Shown here one piece after another: positions 10,282-20,300 of a DNA stretch of 64,000 nucleotides. Both the position numbers and the translations under genes were made by a program. The notes beneath the pieces were generated by a model that saw nothing but the letters and a program-made list of their open reading frames with translations, ran no database searches and was not told the DNA's origin. This stretch comes from Streptococcus pantholopis. Lineage in GTDB: Bacteria; Bacillota; Bacilli; Lactobacillales; Streptococcaceae. The DNA is taken from NCBI RefSeq assembly GCF_001642085.1, contig NZ_CP014699.1:310001-374000 (forward strand). The letters run 5' to 3'. Positions within the stretch are counted from its first letter, which is position 1; every line of letters begins with the position of its first letter.

Positions 10282-11292
10282 ATGTTTTTAAGTATAGTGG
10301 CAGGTGCAGCAGCATTTATACTGACAGTGCTTATTATGCCTTATTTTATCCGTTTTTATCAGCTCAAAAAAATTAATGGCCAGCAGATGCATGAGGATGT
10401 TAAGCAGCACCTTGAAAAAGCGGGAACTCCGACTATGGGAGGAACGGTATTCCTGCTGGTTGCTGTCTGTGTCAGTTTAATAGCCAGCTTCTTTCTGGTT
10501 GCTAAAAACGGCGGCGGCATGGGAGCGACTTTTGGTATTTTATCTGTCGTCTTTATCTATGGCTTAATCGGTTTTTTAGATGACTTTTTAAAAATCTTCA
10601 AGCAGATTAATGAGGGGCTGACGCCTTGGCAAAAAATGCTTCTGCAAATTATCGGCGGCTTAATCTTTTATTTTCTCCATGTGCGTCCCAGCGGAACGGA
10701 TGCGCTCAATGTTTTTGGATTTAACCTGCATTTAGGTCTTCTTTATGTATTTTTTGTTCTATTTTGGGTTGTCGGCTTTTCCAATGCGGTCAATCTGACA
10801 GATGGGATTGACGGATTGGCCTCCATCTCGGTTGTCATCAGTCTGGCGACCTATGCTGTTATTGCTCATGTGCAAAGACAGGCTGATGTTCTTTTGATTA
10901 TTCTGGTGATGATTGGTGCCCTTCTTGGATTTTTCGTCTTCAACCATAAGCCGGCCAAAGTGTTTATGGGTGATGTCGGCAGCTTAGCTTTAGGAGCTAT
11001 GCTGGCCACTATTTCAATTGCTCTGCGTCAGGAATGGACCCTGCTTATCATCGGCATTGTCTATGTCATTGAAACCAGCTCTGTTATCCTGCAAGTTTCC
11101 TACTTCAAATACACCAAAAAGAAATTTGGCGAAGGCAGACGCATTTTTCTTATGACCCCCTTTCACCATCACTTGGAATTAGGCGGTCTGACCGGCAAAG
11201 CGTCAAAATGGAGCGAATGGCAGGTTGATGCCTTTTTGTGGGGCCTAGGTGCTGCAGCCAGCCTCCTGACTTTAGCTATTTTATATCTGTAG
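10282..11292 (+). CDS. mraY: Phospho-N-acetylmuramoyl-pentapeptide transferase
   Basis: MraY transfers phospho-MurNAc-pentapeptide from UDP to undecaprenyl phosphate to make lipid I at the inner membrane face. The 336-residue polytopic protein carries [43 protein letters not shown] and the C-terminal [12 protein letters not shown] motif. It is the last gene of the rsmH-ftsL-pbpX-mraY operon, with a terminator just downstream. Confidence 0.97.
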   Translation: MFLSIVAGAAAFILTVLIMPYFIRFYQLKKINGQQMHEDVKQHLEKAGTPTMGGTVFLLVAVCVSLIASFFLVAKNGGGMGATFGILSVVFIYGLIGFLDDFLKIFKQINEGLTPWQKMLLQIIGGLIFYFLHVRPSGTDALNVFGFNLHLGLLYVFFVLFWVVGFSNAVNLTDGIDGLASISVVISLATYAVIAHVQRQADVLLIILVMIGALLGFFVFNHKPAKVFMGDVGSLALGAMLATISIALRQEWTLLIIGIVYVIETSSVILQVSYFKYTKKKFGEGRRIFLMTPFHHHLELGGLTGKASKWSEWQVDAFLWGLGAAASLLTLAILYL

Positions 11293-11304
11293 AAATAAGA
11301 AACT

Positions 11305-11341
11305 ATCCCTGACTGTATCCTATCCAGTCAGGGATTTTTTT
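11305..11341 (+). terminator. Rho-independent terminator after mraY
   Basis: A perfect ten-base stem CCCTGACTG / CAGTCAGGG is followed by seven T. It marks the end of the housekeeping block and the beginning of the accessory region. Confidence 0.9.
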
Positions 11342-11370
11342 ATAGTGTCAGCAGAGAAAGAAAGGACACA

Positions 11371-11434
11371 ATGTTACAAAAAAATATCGAATGTTACAAA
11401 AAACATTGACTTTGTAATAAATAAGTTTTACAAT
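11371..11434 (+). promoter_or_regulatory. LytTR-type promoter with 20-bp-spaced direct repeats
   Basis: ATGTTACAAA occurs at 11371 and again at 11391, exactly 20 bp apart. It is followed 12 bp after the second TTACA by -35 TTGACT (11406-11411), a 17-bp spacer and -10 TACAAT (11429-11434). Direct repeats two helical turns apart just upstream of -35 are how LytTR response regulators such as ComE and BlpR bind. The same architecture stands before the VanY gene at 17292-17353. No complete gene follows this copy within 300 bp. Confidence 0.6.
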
Positions 11435-11752
11435 AGAACTGAAAAATAACAAGAAAGGGGCAGGGATTTCTTACAGTAATTTGGCTTCCGCTAGCTTATT
11501 TTTTCTTATCATCAGTTGTGGTTATTGATGAATAAAGTGAAAAAGAGATTTAAAGTGCTTATGGACAAAAAAATTTCACTAACAAAAATCTGAATATTTG
11601 AAAAATTTTTATTTTTTTTGGTGGAATGATTAAAAAGAAAATTTTAAAGTGTTTTAAATTTATTTTTATTTAACTTGAAATAGTATTTTTAACAAAGCAA
11701 TTAGTAATTGAGATAGTTATGCCTTATTAAACATATGTGGGAAGAGGGACTG
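11435..11752 (+). other. Intergenic stretch, no convincing gene
   Basis: This AT-rich stretch between the LytTR-type promoter and the response-regulator pseudogene contains an AAGAAAGGGG site but only very short frames (for example a 13-codon frame MIKKKILKCFKFIFI near 11626 without a well-placed ribosome site). A peptide gene may once have stood here. A 25-base segment at 11454-11478 nearly matches pbpX 8493-8517. Confidence 0.5.
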
Positions 11753-12492
11753 ATGCTGACAATTTTTGTATTGGAAGATGATTTATTCCAGCAATTTAGA
11801 ATAGAAACAGCGATAAAAACGATTTAAAAAAAAAATGGATGGAGATGCCGTCCGCTTAATATTTTTGGAAAACCTAGGCAATTGATAGATACAATTGCTG
11901 AACATGGTTCGCATCAACTTTTTTCTTAGACATTCACATAAATAATGAGTTAAAGAAGGGGTTTGATATTGCACAAGAAATTCGCACAATGGATCCATAT
12001 GCAACGATTGTTTTTACAACATCGCATTCTGAATTTTTACCAGTGACTTTTCAGTATAAAGTTGCAGCCCTTGATTTTATTGATAAGTCTTTGGATGAAG
12101 AGGAATATTTAAATCGTATTGAATCTGCTATTGCAGTAACAATGACGAATATGGGGAAAAGTGTCATGGAAGACTCTTTTGTTTTTGAAACTTCTTTGGC
12201 AGCTATTCAGGTACCGTTTCACAATATCTTATATTTTGAAACTTCACCAACAATACATAAAGTAATATTGCATACAAAAGATGAGCGAATAGAATTTTAT
12301 GCTAGGTTATCACAGATTGAGAGATTAGATAAAAGACTTTTTAAATGTCACAAATCATTTGTTGTTAATCCTGAAAATATTACTAGAATTAATAAAGAAA
12401 CTGGGGAGGTTTTTTTTGAAAATAATGATAGTTGTTATGTATCAAAAATAAAGCAAAAAAAATTGATTGAAAAAATTAAACAAAATTCTTAG
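11753..12492 (+). pseudogene. LytTR-family response regulator (ComE/BlpR-like), broken
   Basis: The product reads MLTIFVLEDDLFQQFRIETAI, a receiver start with the conserved acidic pair. It then meets TAA at 11825-11827 where the family has leucine, and later loses frame in a T6 run (11919-11924). One extra T would give QLFFLDIHI, the phospho-acceptor Asp segment. From 11989 the frame is open to the end and contains the receiver C-terminus (VFTTSHSEFL...ALDFIDKS) and a complete LytTR DNA-binding domain (ILYFETSPTIHKVILHT, FYARLSQIE, CHKSFVVNPENI). GAGGG precedes the ATG. Two independent lesions argue that this regulator is dead, though a LytTR-only fragment from 11989 could still be made. Confidence 0.8.
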
Positions 12493-12512
12493 TAAAGAGA
12501 AATGGGAGATTT

Positions 12513-13837
12513 ATGGATTTTGAAATAATTTGCAGTGAACTGCATTTTTGGGTTCAGGTTGATTTATTGTTATTACTTTATCAGCAAGTCACTGGTGTGA
12601 AATTTAAAAAAAGATGTTTTATAATAACTCCCTTGTTTTTTAGATTACTTTTTTTTATATTACCAACAGTAGCTTACTTTTCTACTTTGCTATTTTTAGT
12701 AGTAATTTCAGTTTATCGAAATCATTATCAGAATAGATTACTAGATGTGTTTTACGGTCTATATCCGGTAATCATTGAGAGCCTCTTTGGTCGAGTGCTA
12801 TTATTTTTCCTTTTTTTGGTATTTATATAACTCAAGTTAACGATTTTTTAAATTTGCTAAAAGAGCTTCTAATTTTTCCTATCCATTATGCACTGATGAA
12901 ATCACTTAAAGTTGATTTTAAAATTTTGCAAGTTGGATTTGGACGTAGATTTTTAACTCCCTTTTTGCTATGGGTTGATTTAACAATGACCGTTTATTTT
13001 TTTCTTTTGCAACTTCTTTTAATTTTTGAGGATAGTATACCAGATGCTTCCTATTATAGGCGGTATTTAATAGGTATTTATACCGTTCTCTTTTTAATTA
13101 TGCTTGTTTATGTGAATGGGACATTTAAAGAAAAGCGTGAGGAAGAAATAATCAGATATAAAGAACGACAGATTGTATATTTATCTAATTATAGCAAACA
13201 GATAGAAAGTTTATACAATGAAATTCGAGATTTCAGACATGATTATATTAACATACTAACAAGTTTAAAAGTAGCAATTGATCAAAAAAATCTAACAGCG
13301 ATTGAAGGGATTTATTATAATGTTTTATCACAATCAGGAAGAAAATTACAAGGAAAACAATATAACATTGCTAATCTAATCCATGTTGAAAATGAGGCAG
13401 TTAAAAGTCTCTTATCAACAAAAGTCTTTGAAGCTCAAAATAAGGGTATTGATATAGCTGTTGAAGTTGAAAAACCATTTAGAAATCCCCAAATTGACTC
13501 ATTGGATTTTGTAACTATTTTGTCTATTTTACTTGATAACGCTATTGAAGGCGCTGAGTCAGCGTCTAAGCGGAAAATTACAGTAGCTTTAATAGCTGAA
13601 GAGAAGGTTGATACGTTAATTGTACAAAATAGCATTGAAATTGAAAAAGTTAACATTGCTGACATATTTTCATATAGATACTCTACTAAAGGAGGAAACA
13701 GGGGAATTGGACTTTATAACATTTCTAATATTTTACGAAACTATCCTCACGTCTCTCTACAAACACAAAGCAAAAATTATAATTTCAGACAAACACTAGT
13801 GATAAAGCACATACATATAAAAGAGATTGGAGACTAA
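12513..13837 (+). pseudogene. HPK10-type sensor histidine kinase (ComD/BlpH-like), frameshifted
   Basis: The gene follows the regulator by 20 bp. The N-terminal half is a chain of membrane segments, as in peptide-pheromone sensors. The cytoplasmic half has the H-box RDFRHDYINIL, the N-box LDNAIEGAESA and a GNRGIGLYNI G-box, i.e. the HATPase_c_5 (ComD/BlpH/AgrC) type. The two halves are in different frames joined at T7 (12811-12817); eight T would restore FFGIYITQVNDFLNLL. AGGGAGATTT precedes the start. A peptide pheromone is the expected signal, but no pheromone gene is evident beside it. Confidence 0.8.
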
Positions 13838-13865
13838 TTGCTTTCCCAATCTCTTTTATTTTTTG
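13819..13865 (+). terminator. Rho-independent terminator overlapping kinase stop
   Basis: The stem AAAAGAGATTGG / CCAATCTCTTTT is followed by ATTTTTTG. The kinase stop codon lies in the loop. Confidence 0.8.
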
Positions 13866-14289
13866 TAATTTCAATAATGAAAAGTGTTATTAAAACTTGG
13901 TTTTGATAAATGCTTAATGAATTGGATATGCCTTAAAAGCACTCCATTGAGTTCATAACATCTCGAATGAGCACCTATTTTAGAAACTTTCCTAACAGCT
14001 ATATCAACCGTTTCCTTTAATTAGTCTCCACCAATCAATGTAAACCATTTATATCACCACCTCTTTTATTGATATAAAAATTATAACCTGAAAATAATGA
14101 ATGAATTCTATGTTGTCAAAAAAAGCATTTATTCAATCATTTTTAGATTATAAATTCAACCTATTATTAAAAATGACTAAATAGCATGTTTTTATGACAA
14201 AAAGAATAAAAATAGCAATATTAGTATTATGATAGAACTAGGAACTCTGCTAGCTAGTTGAAATCTTTAATAACTCAAGGAGAATTATT
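13866..14289. other. Intergenic region before CHAP gene
   Basis: No full-length gene is seen. The leftward strand holds a 14-codon frame (14004-14048) with a good ribosome site, described separately. The CHAP gene is preceded by CAAGGAG at 14276-14282. Its promoter is not obvious, and the 20-bp TTACA repeats found elsewhere are absent here. Confidence 0.5.
14004..14048 (-). other. Possible 14-residue peptide frame with DWWRL motif
   Basis: The minus strand encodes MVYIDWWRLIKGNG after a strong AGAGGTGGTG site seven bases before the ATG. An extended TTATAAT lies further upstream (minus-strand reading of 14080-14092). A DWW motif is typical of the short SHP/XIP pheromones sensed by Rgg/ComR regulators, but those mature at the peptide C-terminus, whereas here five residues follow. 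No rgg or comR gene is nearby. A frameshifted remnant of a longer protein is also possible. Confidence 0.2.
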
Positions 14290-16426
14290 ATGAAAAAGCA
14301 ATTTTTAAATTCTTGTCTCCAGCGCTTCTCAATACGCAAATGTTCATTCGGTGTAGCTTCAATTCTTTTGGGAAGTTTTTTATTACTTAGTACAAAAACT
14401 GTTAATGCAGATGAACAATGTGACTTGGACAACTTATCGCCAAATATCATTACATTTATTGAAGATATAACAGAAAATACCTCTGATTCTAAAGATTCGA
14501 TAATGGATTCAGGTACTCAAGAATCAACTATGGTGGTTGAAGAAGTCTTGCCTGCTGTTGAATTGGCTGGTAATCAAGAAGAAGACAAAGCGCTGAACTC
14601 ATCGGAAACACAGCTAACAGAAAGCACTTTGGAGCAGGAACGGTATTATATTATAGAAGATGCAGATGTTACTGGTGATAGATTTACTGAACAAAAAAAT
14701 AATGAGATAGTTACTATTCCGACTAGCGATAATAAGGAAGTTGTTTCTTATCCTGAGCAGGGGATTAATGACTATAAAAATGAGGAGCAGTTAATCATTT
14801 TGAACAAAGAGCAAACTAATTATGATAGTACTTTTTTTAATAACACCAAAGAGTCAGTTATTGATTTTGAGAAAGAAATAATTTCGGGTGTTAAGGCAGA
14901 TTTTTTAGAAAAAATACTATCTACTTCATTAGTGACAAATGGTTCAGTTGCTAGAGGTGATGACTACCCCGCCTATCTGAAAAATGCTGCCCCAGATACT
15001 ATTATTGATCCTTGGCGACTCTATAACAGAGAATGTACTTCTTTCACAGCATATAGGCTTAGTTCAGTAAATAAGTTCGAATTGCCTGGTGCATATGGTA
15101 ATGGGGGTCAGTGGGGGAGTCGAGCAAAGCAAGAAGGCTATAGAGTGGATATGAACCCAGCTAAAGGTTCTGTTGCGTGGTTAGATGACGGTGGATATGG
15201 GCATGTCGCTTGGGTCTCGAATGTTATCGGGAATAATGTTGAGATTGAAGAATATAATTATAATTGGAATTACAGTTATAATCGACGCACAGTAGCAAAA
15301 ACAGTTTTTACTGGCTATATTCATTTTAAAGATTTATCCGGCGGTACAAATTCAACTGGGGGGGAGTGCTTCCCTCCCTGCTTCTGGCACCTATTATTTT
15401 ACTAGTCGAATGGGAATTAAGGCTGAACCAAAAATTTCAAGTGCTGATTTAGCATATTACGATAATGGTGATAGCGTACATTATGATAAAACACTGGAAG
15501 CCGATAATTATCAATGGATTTCTTATATTGCAACATCAGGCAACAGACGCTACATTGCTATTAATAAATTAGCATCTTCTGTTACTCCAGTGGTTAAAGG
15601 AACAATAAATATTCAAAATAAAAATGACCAAGCTGGTACTTTTGATGTTATTATTACAGATGTATCAAGCAATAGTGGATTAAAAGAAGTACTGATTCCG
15701 ATTTGGTCCACACAAAATGGGCAAGATGATCTTGTTTGGTATAAAGCTACAAAGCAAAGTAATAATTACAAGGTGTCGGTAAATATCAGCAGTCATAAAA
15801 ATAATCGTGGTGAGTACAATATCCATTTGTATTATATCATTGATAATGGGGCACAAGTTGGTGTTGGAGGTACAAAAATCACAATTTCTGAGATTCAAAC
15901 ACCAGTTACAAAGCTTACAGGGGACATCTCTATAAAAAATAAAAATCTTCAGACTGGTGATTTTGATATTGTCATTTCCAATGTGTCAAGTTCAAATGGT
16001 ATCAAAGAAGTTAAAGTCCCTGTTTGGGCTACAAAAAATGGTCAGGACGATATTATTTGGTACTTGGCATCTAAACAAAATGATGGAACCTATAAGGTTA
16101 CTGTTAAAATCAATGAACATAAGAATTATCAAGGAGAATATAATATCCATCTTTATTATGTCCAAAATAATGGAGCAATAGTTGGAGTTGCTGCTACTAA
16201 AACGAATATCCAAATTATCGCACGTCCATCTATTCCAGATAATGGAACCTATACTTTTACTGGCCATGCTAGCATTAAAGCAGAACCTAAGATGTCTTCC
16301 CCGGAACTAGCATATTACGATGCTGGGGACAGCGTTTTTTATGATAAAGTACTTTTTTCGGATGGGCACTACTGGATTAGCTATGTTGGGTATTCAGGCA
16401 ATCGAAGATATATTAGCATTACCTAG
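14290..16426 (+). pseudogene. CHAP-domain surface peptidoglycan hydrolase, frameshifted at G7
   Basis: The N-terminus has a YSIRK-type signal (RFSIRKCSFGVASILLGS) cleaved near ADE. An acidic, low-complexity region follows, then a CHAP amidase/endopeptidase domain (about residues 225-350; catalytic Cys in NRECTSFTAYR, His in GYGHVAWVS). The frame is lost at a run of seven G (15358-15364). Six G would continue as SASLPASGTYYFTSRMGIKAE into an SH3 cell-wall domain, two GBS_Bsp-like repeats and a second SH3 domain, ending at 16426. As it stands, the secreted product would be a 371-residue CHAP protein lacking its wall-binding modules. CHAP plus Bsp repeats is the architecture of S. mutans LytF-type autolysins/fratricins. 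CAAGGAG precedes the start. Confidence 0.8.
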
Positions 16427-16626
16427 GATCCGTTAAGGGCTAAGAAAAGGATGGTTGAACAAATTAGTTAGTAAATGCCGAGGATTTGTTATTTTTCTAA
16501 ACTATTAAAGTTATATTATCTTTTGGAAAATTAATTAAATCGCCGAGGTCAAAATCTTCTGTTTGGCTATCTAAATTTAGTTTATGATTGAACAATCTTT
16601 AATCTCTTATACAAAGGAAACTTAAT

Positions 16627-17271
16627 ATGAAAAAAAGGAATAACTTAGTCATTATAATCGCATTTATTCTAATTGCAATATTTGCAGTGTTTTTATTCTT
16701 TCATCTAAGCAGCAGAAAAGAATCAAAAAACAGCGATACCTACAGTAATTCAAAAACGGTTCAAACTTCGTCTGGTTTTACAAATAAGAAAAAGTCTTCA
16801 GAAGAATCCGAATTATCTGCCGACAATTCTTTAAATAATGTAACTCAAGACTCTGAGAAAAACAGTGGTGCCTCTATTACAGAGAAAGTAACAGAAGCAG
16901 AAGAAAACAATGCCGGAGTACCTGAAGCAGATCAATCAGCAGCGGATACCTCCAATATCGACATCAATACGATTGCAAATGGTGACTTTGCGACATTGTC
17001 CGGGACATGGCAAAATGCTAACGGAGATAGCTTAACATTTGATAATTATGGTTTAGTTTCAGAAAGTCAGTATATTCAGTTTCAAAGTCTACATGATGGA
17101 AAAGCTTCTTTCACTATCGGAACAGTTAATGCAGCAACCGGAAGTGCTGCCCTATGGGTGATACCAGCAGGCACCACATCTGTTGCGGGCAATACCTTTG
17201 ACCAAGATGTGCTGACTGTAGGACAGGGGGCTTATGCAGATTCCACACCTTACTATAAAATTTCAGAATAG
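16627..17271 (+). CDS. Membrane-anchored DUF6287-domain protein
   Basis: This encodes a 214-residue protein with a basic N-terminus, one strong membrane segment (about residues 7-27), a Ser/Glu/Asn-rich extracellular linker (about 30-115) and a C-terminal domain GDFATLSGTWQNANGDSLTF that matches the DUF6287 pattern of streptococcal surface lipoproteins and membrane proteins. AAAGGAAAC precedes the start. It stands alone between the CHAP and VanY genes. The molecular role is unknown; the linker suggests it reaches into the cell wall. Confidence 0.75.
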   Translation: MKKRNNLVIIIAFILIAIFAVFLFFHLSSRKESKNSDTYSNSKTVQTSSGFTNKKKSSEESELSADNSLNNVTQDSEKNSGASITEKVTEAEENNAGVPEADQSAADTSNIDINTIANGDFATLSGTWQNANGDSLTFDNYGLVSESQYIQFQSLHDGKASFTIGTVNAATGSAALWVIPAGTTSVAGNTFDQDVLTVGQGAYADSTPYYKISE

Positions 17272-17291
17272 AAGCCTAGCAAAAAATAATA

Positions 17292-17353
17292 TTACATTTA
17301 GATTACAAATGTTACATTTTTTGCTTGACATTGTAACAAAATAAGCTTACAAT
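17292..17353 (+). promoter_or_regulatory. LytTR-type promoter of the VanY surface gene
   Basis: TTACATTT repeats at 17292 and 17312 (20-bp period). They are followed after 13 bp by a consensus -35 TTGACA (17325-17330), a 17-bp spacer and -10 TACAAT (17348-17353). The element and the flanking ATTGTAACAAAATAAG segment match the promoter at 11371-11434 beside the LytTR two-component pseudogenes. I infer control by that response regulator or a paralogue. Confidence 0.6.
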
Positions 17354-17383
17354 AAAAGTGAAAAAGAAGAAGGGAGGAGGAGG

Positions 17384-20300
17384 ATGAAAGGAAATTTTTT
17401 AATCCGTGAAAGACAACGTTTTTCTATTCGGAAGTATACATTTGGTGCAGTCTCTGTTTTACTCGGCTGTGTACTATTTTTTGGAGGACAGAGAGTTTTA
17501 GCAGAAGAGCAGAATTCTGTTTGTCCTCAAGAAACTGTCGCTGAAGAAGTGAAAGAGTCGGCAGAAGGAGCAATTGCTGATGTTTATTTAGGAACAGCTG
17601 AAGATAATCAGCTTCAGACCGTAGAAATTGGGTCTTCTGAGGTTAGTATCTCTGAACAGCAACAGACTTACGATACAGATACAGGACAGTCAGTTGGTGA
17701 TGGTACAACAGCTGATGTAGTTCTGTCAGAAATGCTGATACAGACAGAAACTGCTGTAACGGATTCTTTTGAGCTGAGTGCAGAGTCCGAAAAACCTGAG
17801 ACTGCAGATAATTCGTTGCAGCTTGTTTCCTCATTGGAAGAGACTGTTGATCCTGTTCAAACAAGGACAGTATTTAATGTCAATGATTTTTTGGCTGAAA
17901 GTAATTTTATATCACCAGTTAGTCTGTCTGAAAGCAAAATGGTTGCTAGTGGCTCACTGCCTAATCAAGGGAATTATGTTTATACAAAACGTACAGAGGT
18001 CAAAAATGAACCAAAATTGTCTGCCAGAACAGAATTTTATGTTAATGCAGGTGATAAGGTCTTTTATGATCAGCTTATAACAGCAGACGGCTATCAATGG
18101 ATCAGTTATCTATCGTATAGTGGAGTCCGTCGTTATGCAGCTATCTCCGAACAAACCTCTGTGCAGGTGCCAAAAATACAAAGTTTAGCATCTCAAGGGT
18201 TATATACCTTTACCAAAGAGGTAACTGTTAAAAGCGAGCCAAAGCAATCGGCGCCTGTGCAGTTTGTGTTTAACAAAGGGGAAACCATCAATTACGATAG
18301 TGTTTTGGACTCAGATGGGCACCAGTGGCTATCTTATATCAGCTACAGTGGAATTCGCCGATATGTTGACATTGGCCAATCTATTAAGTCTGCTATCAAA
18401 CCTCAAATAACTGAAAACAAAGTCACTGGTCAGCTGATTATCCAGAATAAAACCTCTGAAGGTTTTGAGGTTTTGGTTACAAATGTCTCTGACAACAACG
18501 GTATTGTTAGCGTTAAAGTTCCAGTCTGGACAGTCAACGCGGGTCAAGATGATATTATCTGGTATAATGCTAGTAAACAAAATAATGGTGACTATAGGGT
18601 TGCTGTCAAAATCAGCAATCATAAAAATGAACATGGGACTTACAATGTTCACCTCTATTATGTAGAAAATAACGGTAAAACGGTAGGTGTGGCATCAACG
18701 CATACAAATGTTGCAGCAGTCAGTACAGTTGCTAGTGCTATTCCCAGCCGAGGTAGCTATAGGTTTACTAAAAACGTTGATGTTAAAAATCAACCAAGAT
18801 TGTCGGCTAAGACTGAATTTACTTTTACAAAAGGTGAAGCTATTAATTACGATCGAGTACTCACTGAAGACAACTATCAGTGGCTATCTTATGTTAGTTA
18901 CAGTGGTATTCGTCGATATATTCCAATAATAGAAAACACAACTGATGATAAAAAAATCATCAACTCTCAAACTCAAGTAACCCGTACTGGCAATATTGCT
19001 ATTCATAATCAAACATCTGATGGATTTGACGTTATCATCGACAATATTTTTGATAGCAAAGGAATTCAAAGCGTAAAAGTTCCGGTTTGGAGTGTCAGAA
19101 ACGGTCAAGACGATCTTATCTGGTATGATGCTGTTCGACACAACAACAACTATAAGGTTACTGTTAAACGTAGCAATCACAAAAATGATTATGGTGATTA
19201 TTATATTAATCTCTACTATGTAGAAAATGATAACCAACTAGCGGGTATTGTTTCAGCTAAAACTACTCTGTCCGAACCTCAAGTGGTTCGAACTGGTAAT
19301 CTTTCTATTCAGAACCAAAGTAGTGATCGTTTTGATGTTATTGTCAGCAACGTTTCTGATAGCAGAGGTATCAGGGAAGTTAAAATTCCAGTCTGGACAG
19401 ATAAAAATGGTCAGGATGATCTTATTTGGTATAATGGTCATCGGCAAAATGATGGCAACTATAAAATTACAGTTAATCGTAGCAGTCATAAAAATGAGTA
19501 TGGCGATTATCATGTTCATTTGTATTACATAGAAAATGACGGTCAGACTGTAGGTATCACTTCGACTGAGGTTACTTTATCCGAACCAAAAACATCAGGT
19601 ACCATTGCAATTGAGGATAAAAGTAGTCAGGGATTTACGGTTGTGATTCAAAATGTCTCTTCTCCTGTCGGGATTCAGGCTGTAAAAGTCCCTGTTTGGT
19701 CTACTCAAGGGGGCCAGGATGATCTTATCTGGTATGATGCAGTTAATCAAGGCGGAGGAACTTATAAGGCTATTGTTAGAACAAGTGCCCATCAGAATAG
19801 TTACGGTGAATATAATATTCACCTCTATTACGTCCAAAGAGATGGTACAATGATGGGCATTGTAGCAACAAAAACTATTGTAGAAGCACCTAAAACAAAT
19901 GAAAAGAGGGAAGTTACTTACAATGGTTCTTACTACAGTATTCAGGGAAAGTATGACCAAATCTTAGTGGTTAATAAGAATTATCCGCTATCACCAACTT
20001 ACAATCCAGGTGAAAATGGAACAGCTAAAGCGGCTTTCGTTCGCATGCGTGATGATATGATTAAACAAGGTTATAATGTTGGCTATGGCTATAGTGGCTT
20101 TAGAAGTTACAGTACTCAAGCAGAACTTTATCAGTCCTATGTCAACCGCGACGGTCAGACAGCAGCAGATCGCTATTCAGCAAGACCAGGATACAGCGAA
20201 CATCAGACAGGCTTAGCATATGATCTAACAGATAAGAGTGGTGCTCTTCTGGAAGACAAAGCTGCCAGTGACTGGCTAAGAAAGAACGCACATAAGTATG

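Noticed and set aside
18329-19960. Several antisense frames opposite the VanY gene repeats
   Set aside because: They are similar to each other only because they mirror the Bsp repeats on the coding strand; no ribosome sites.
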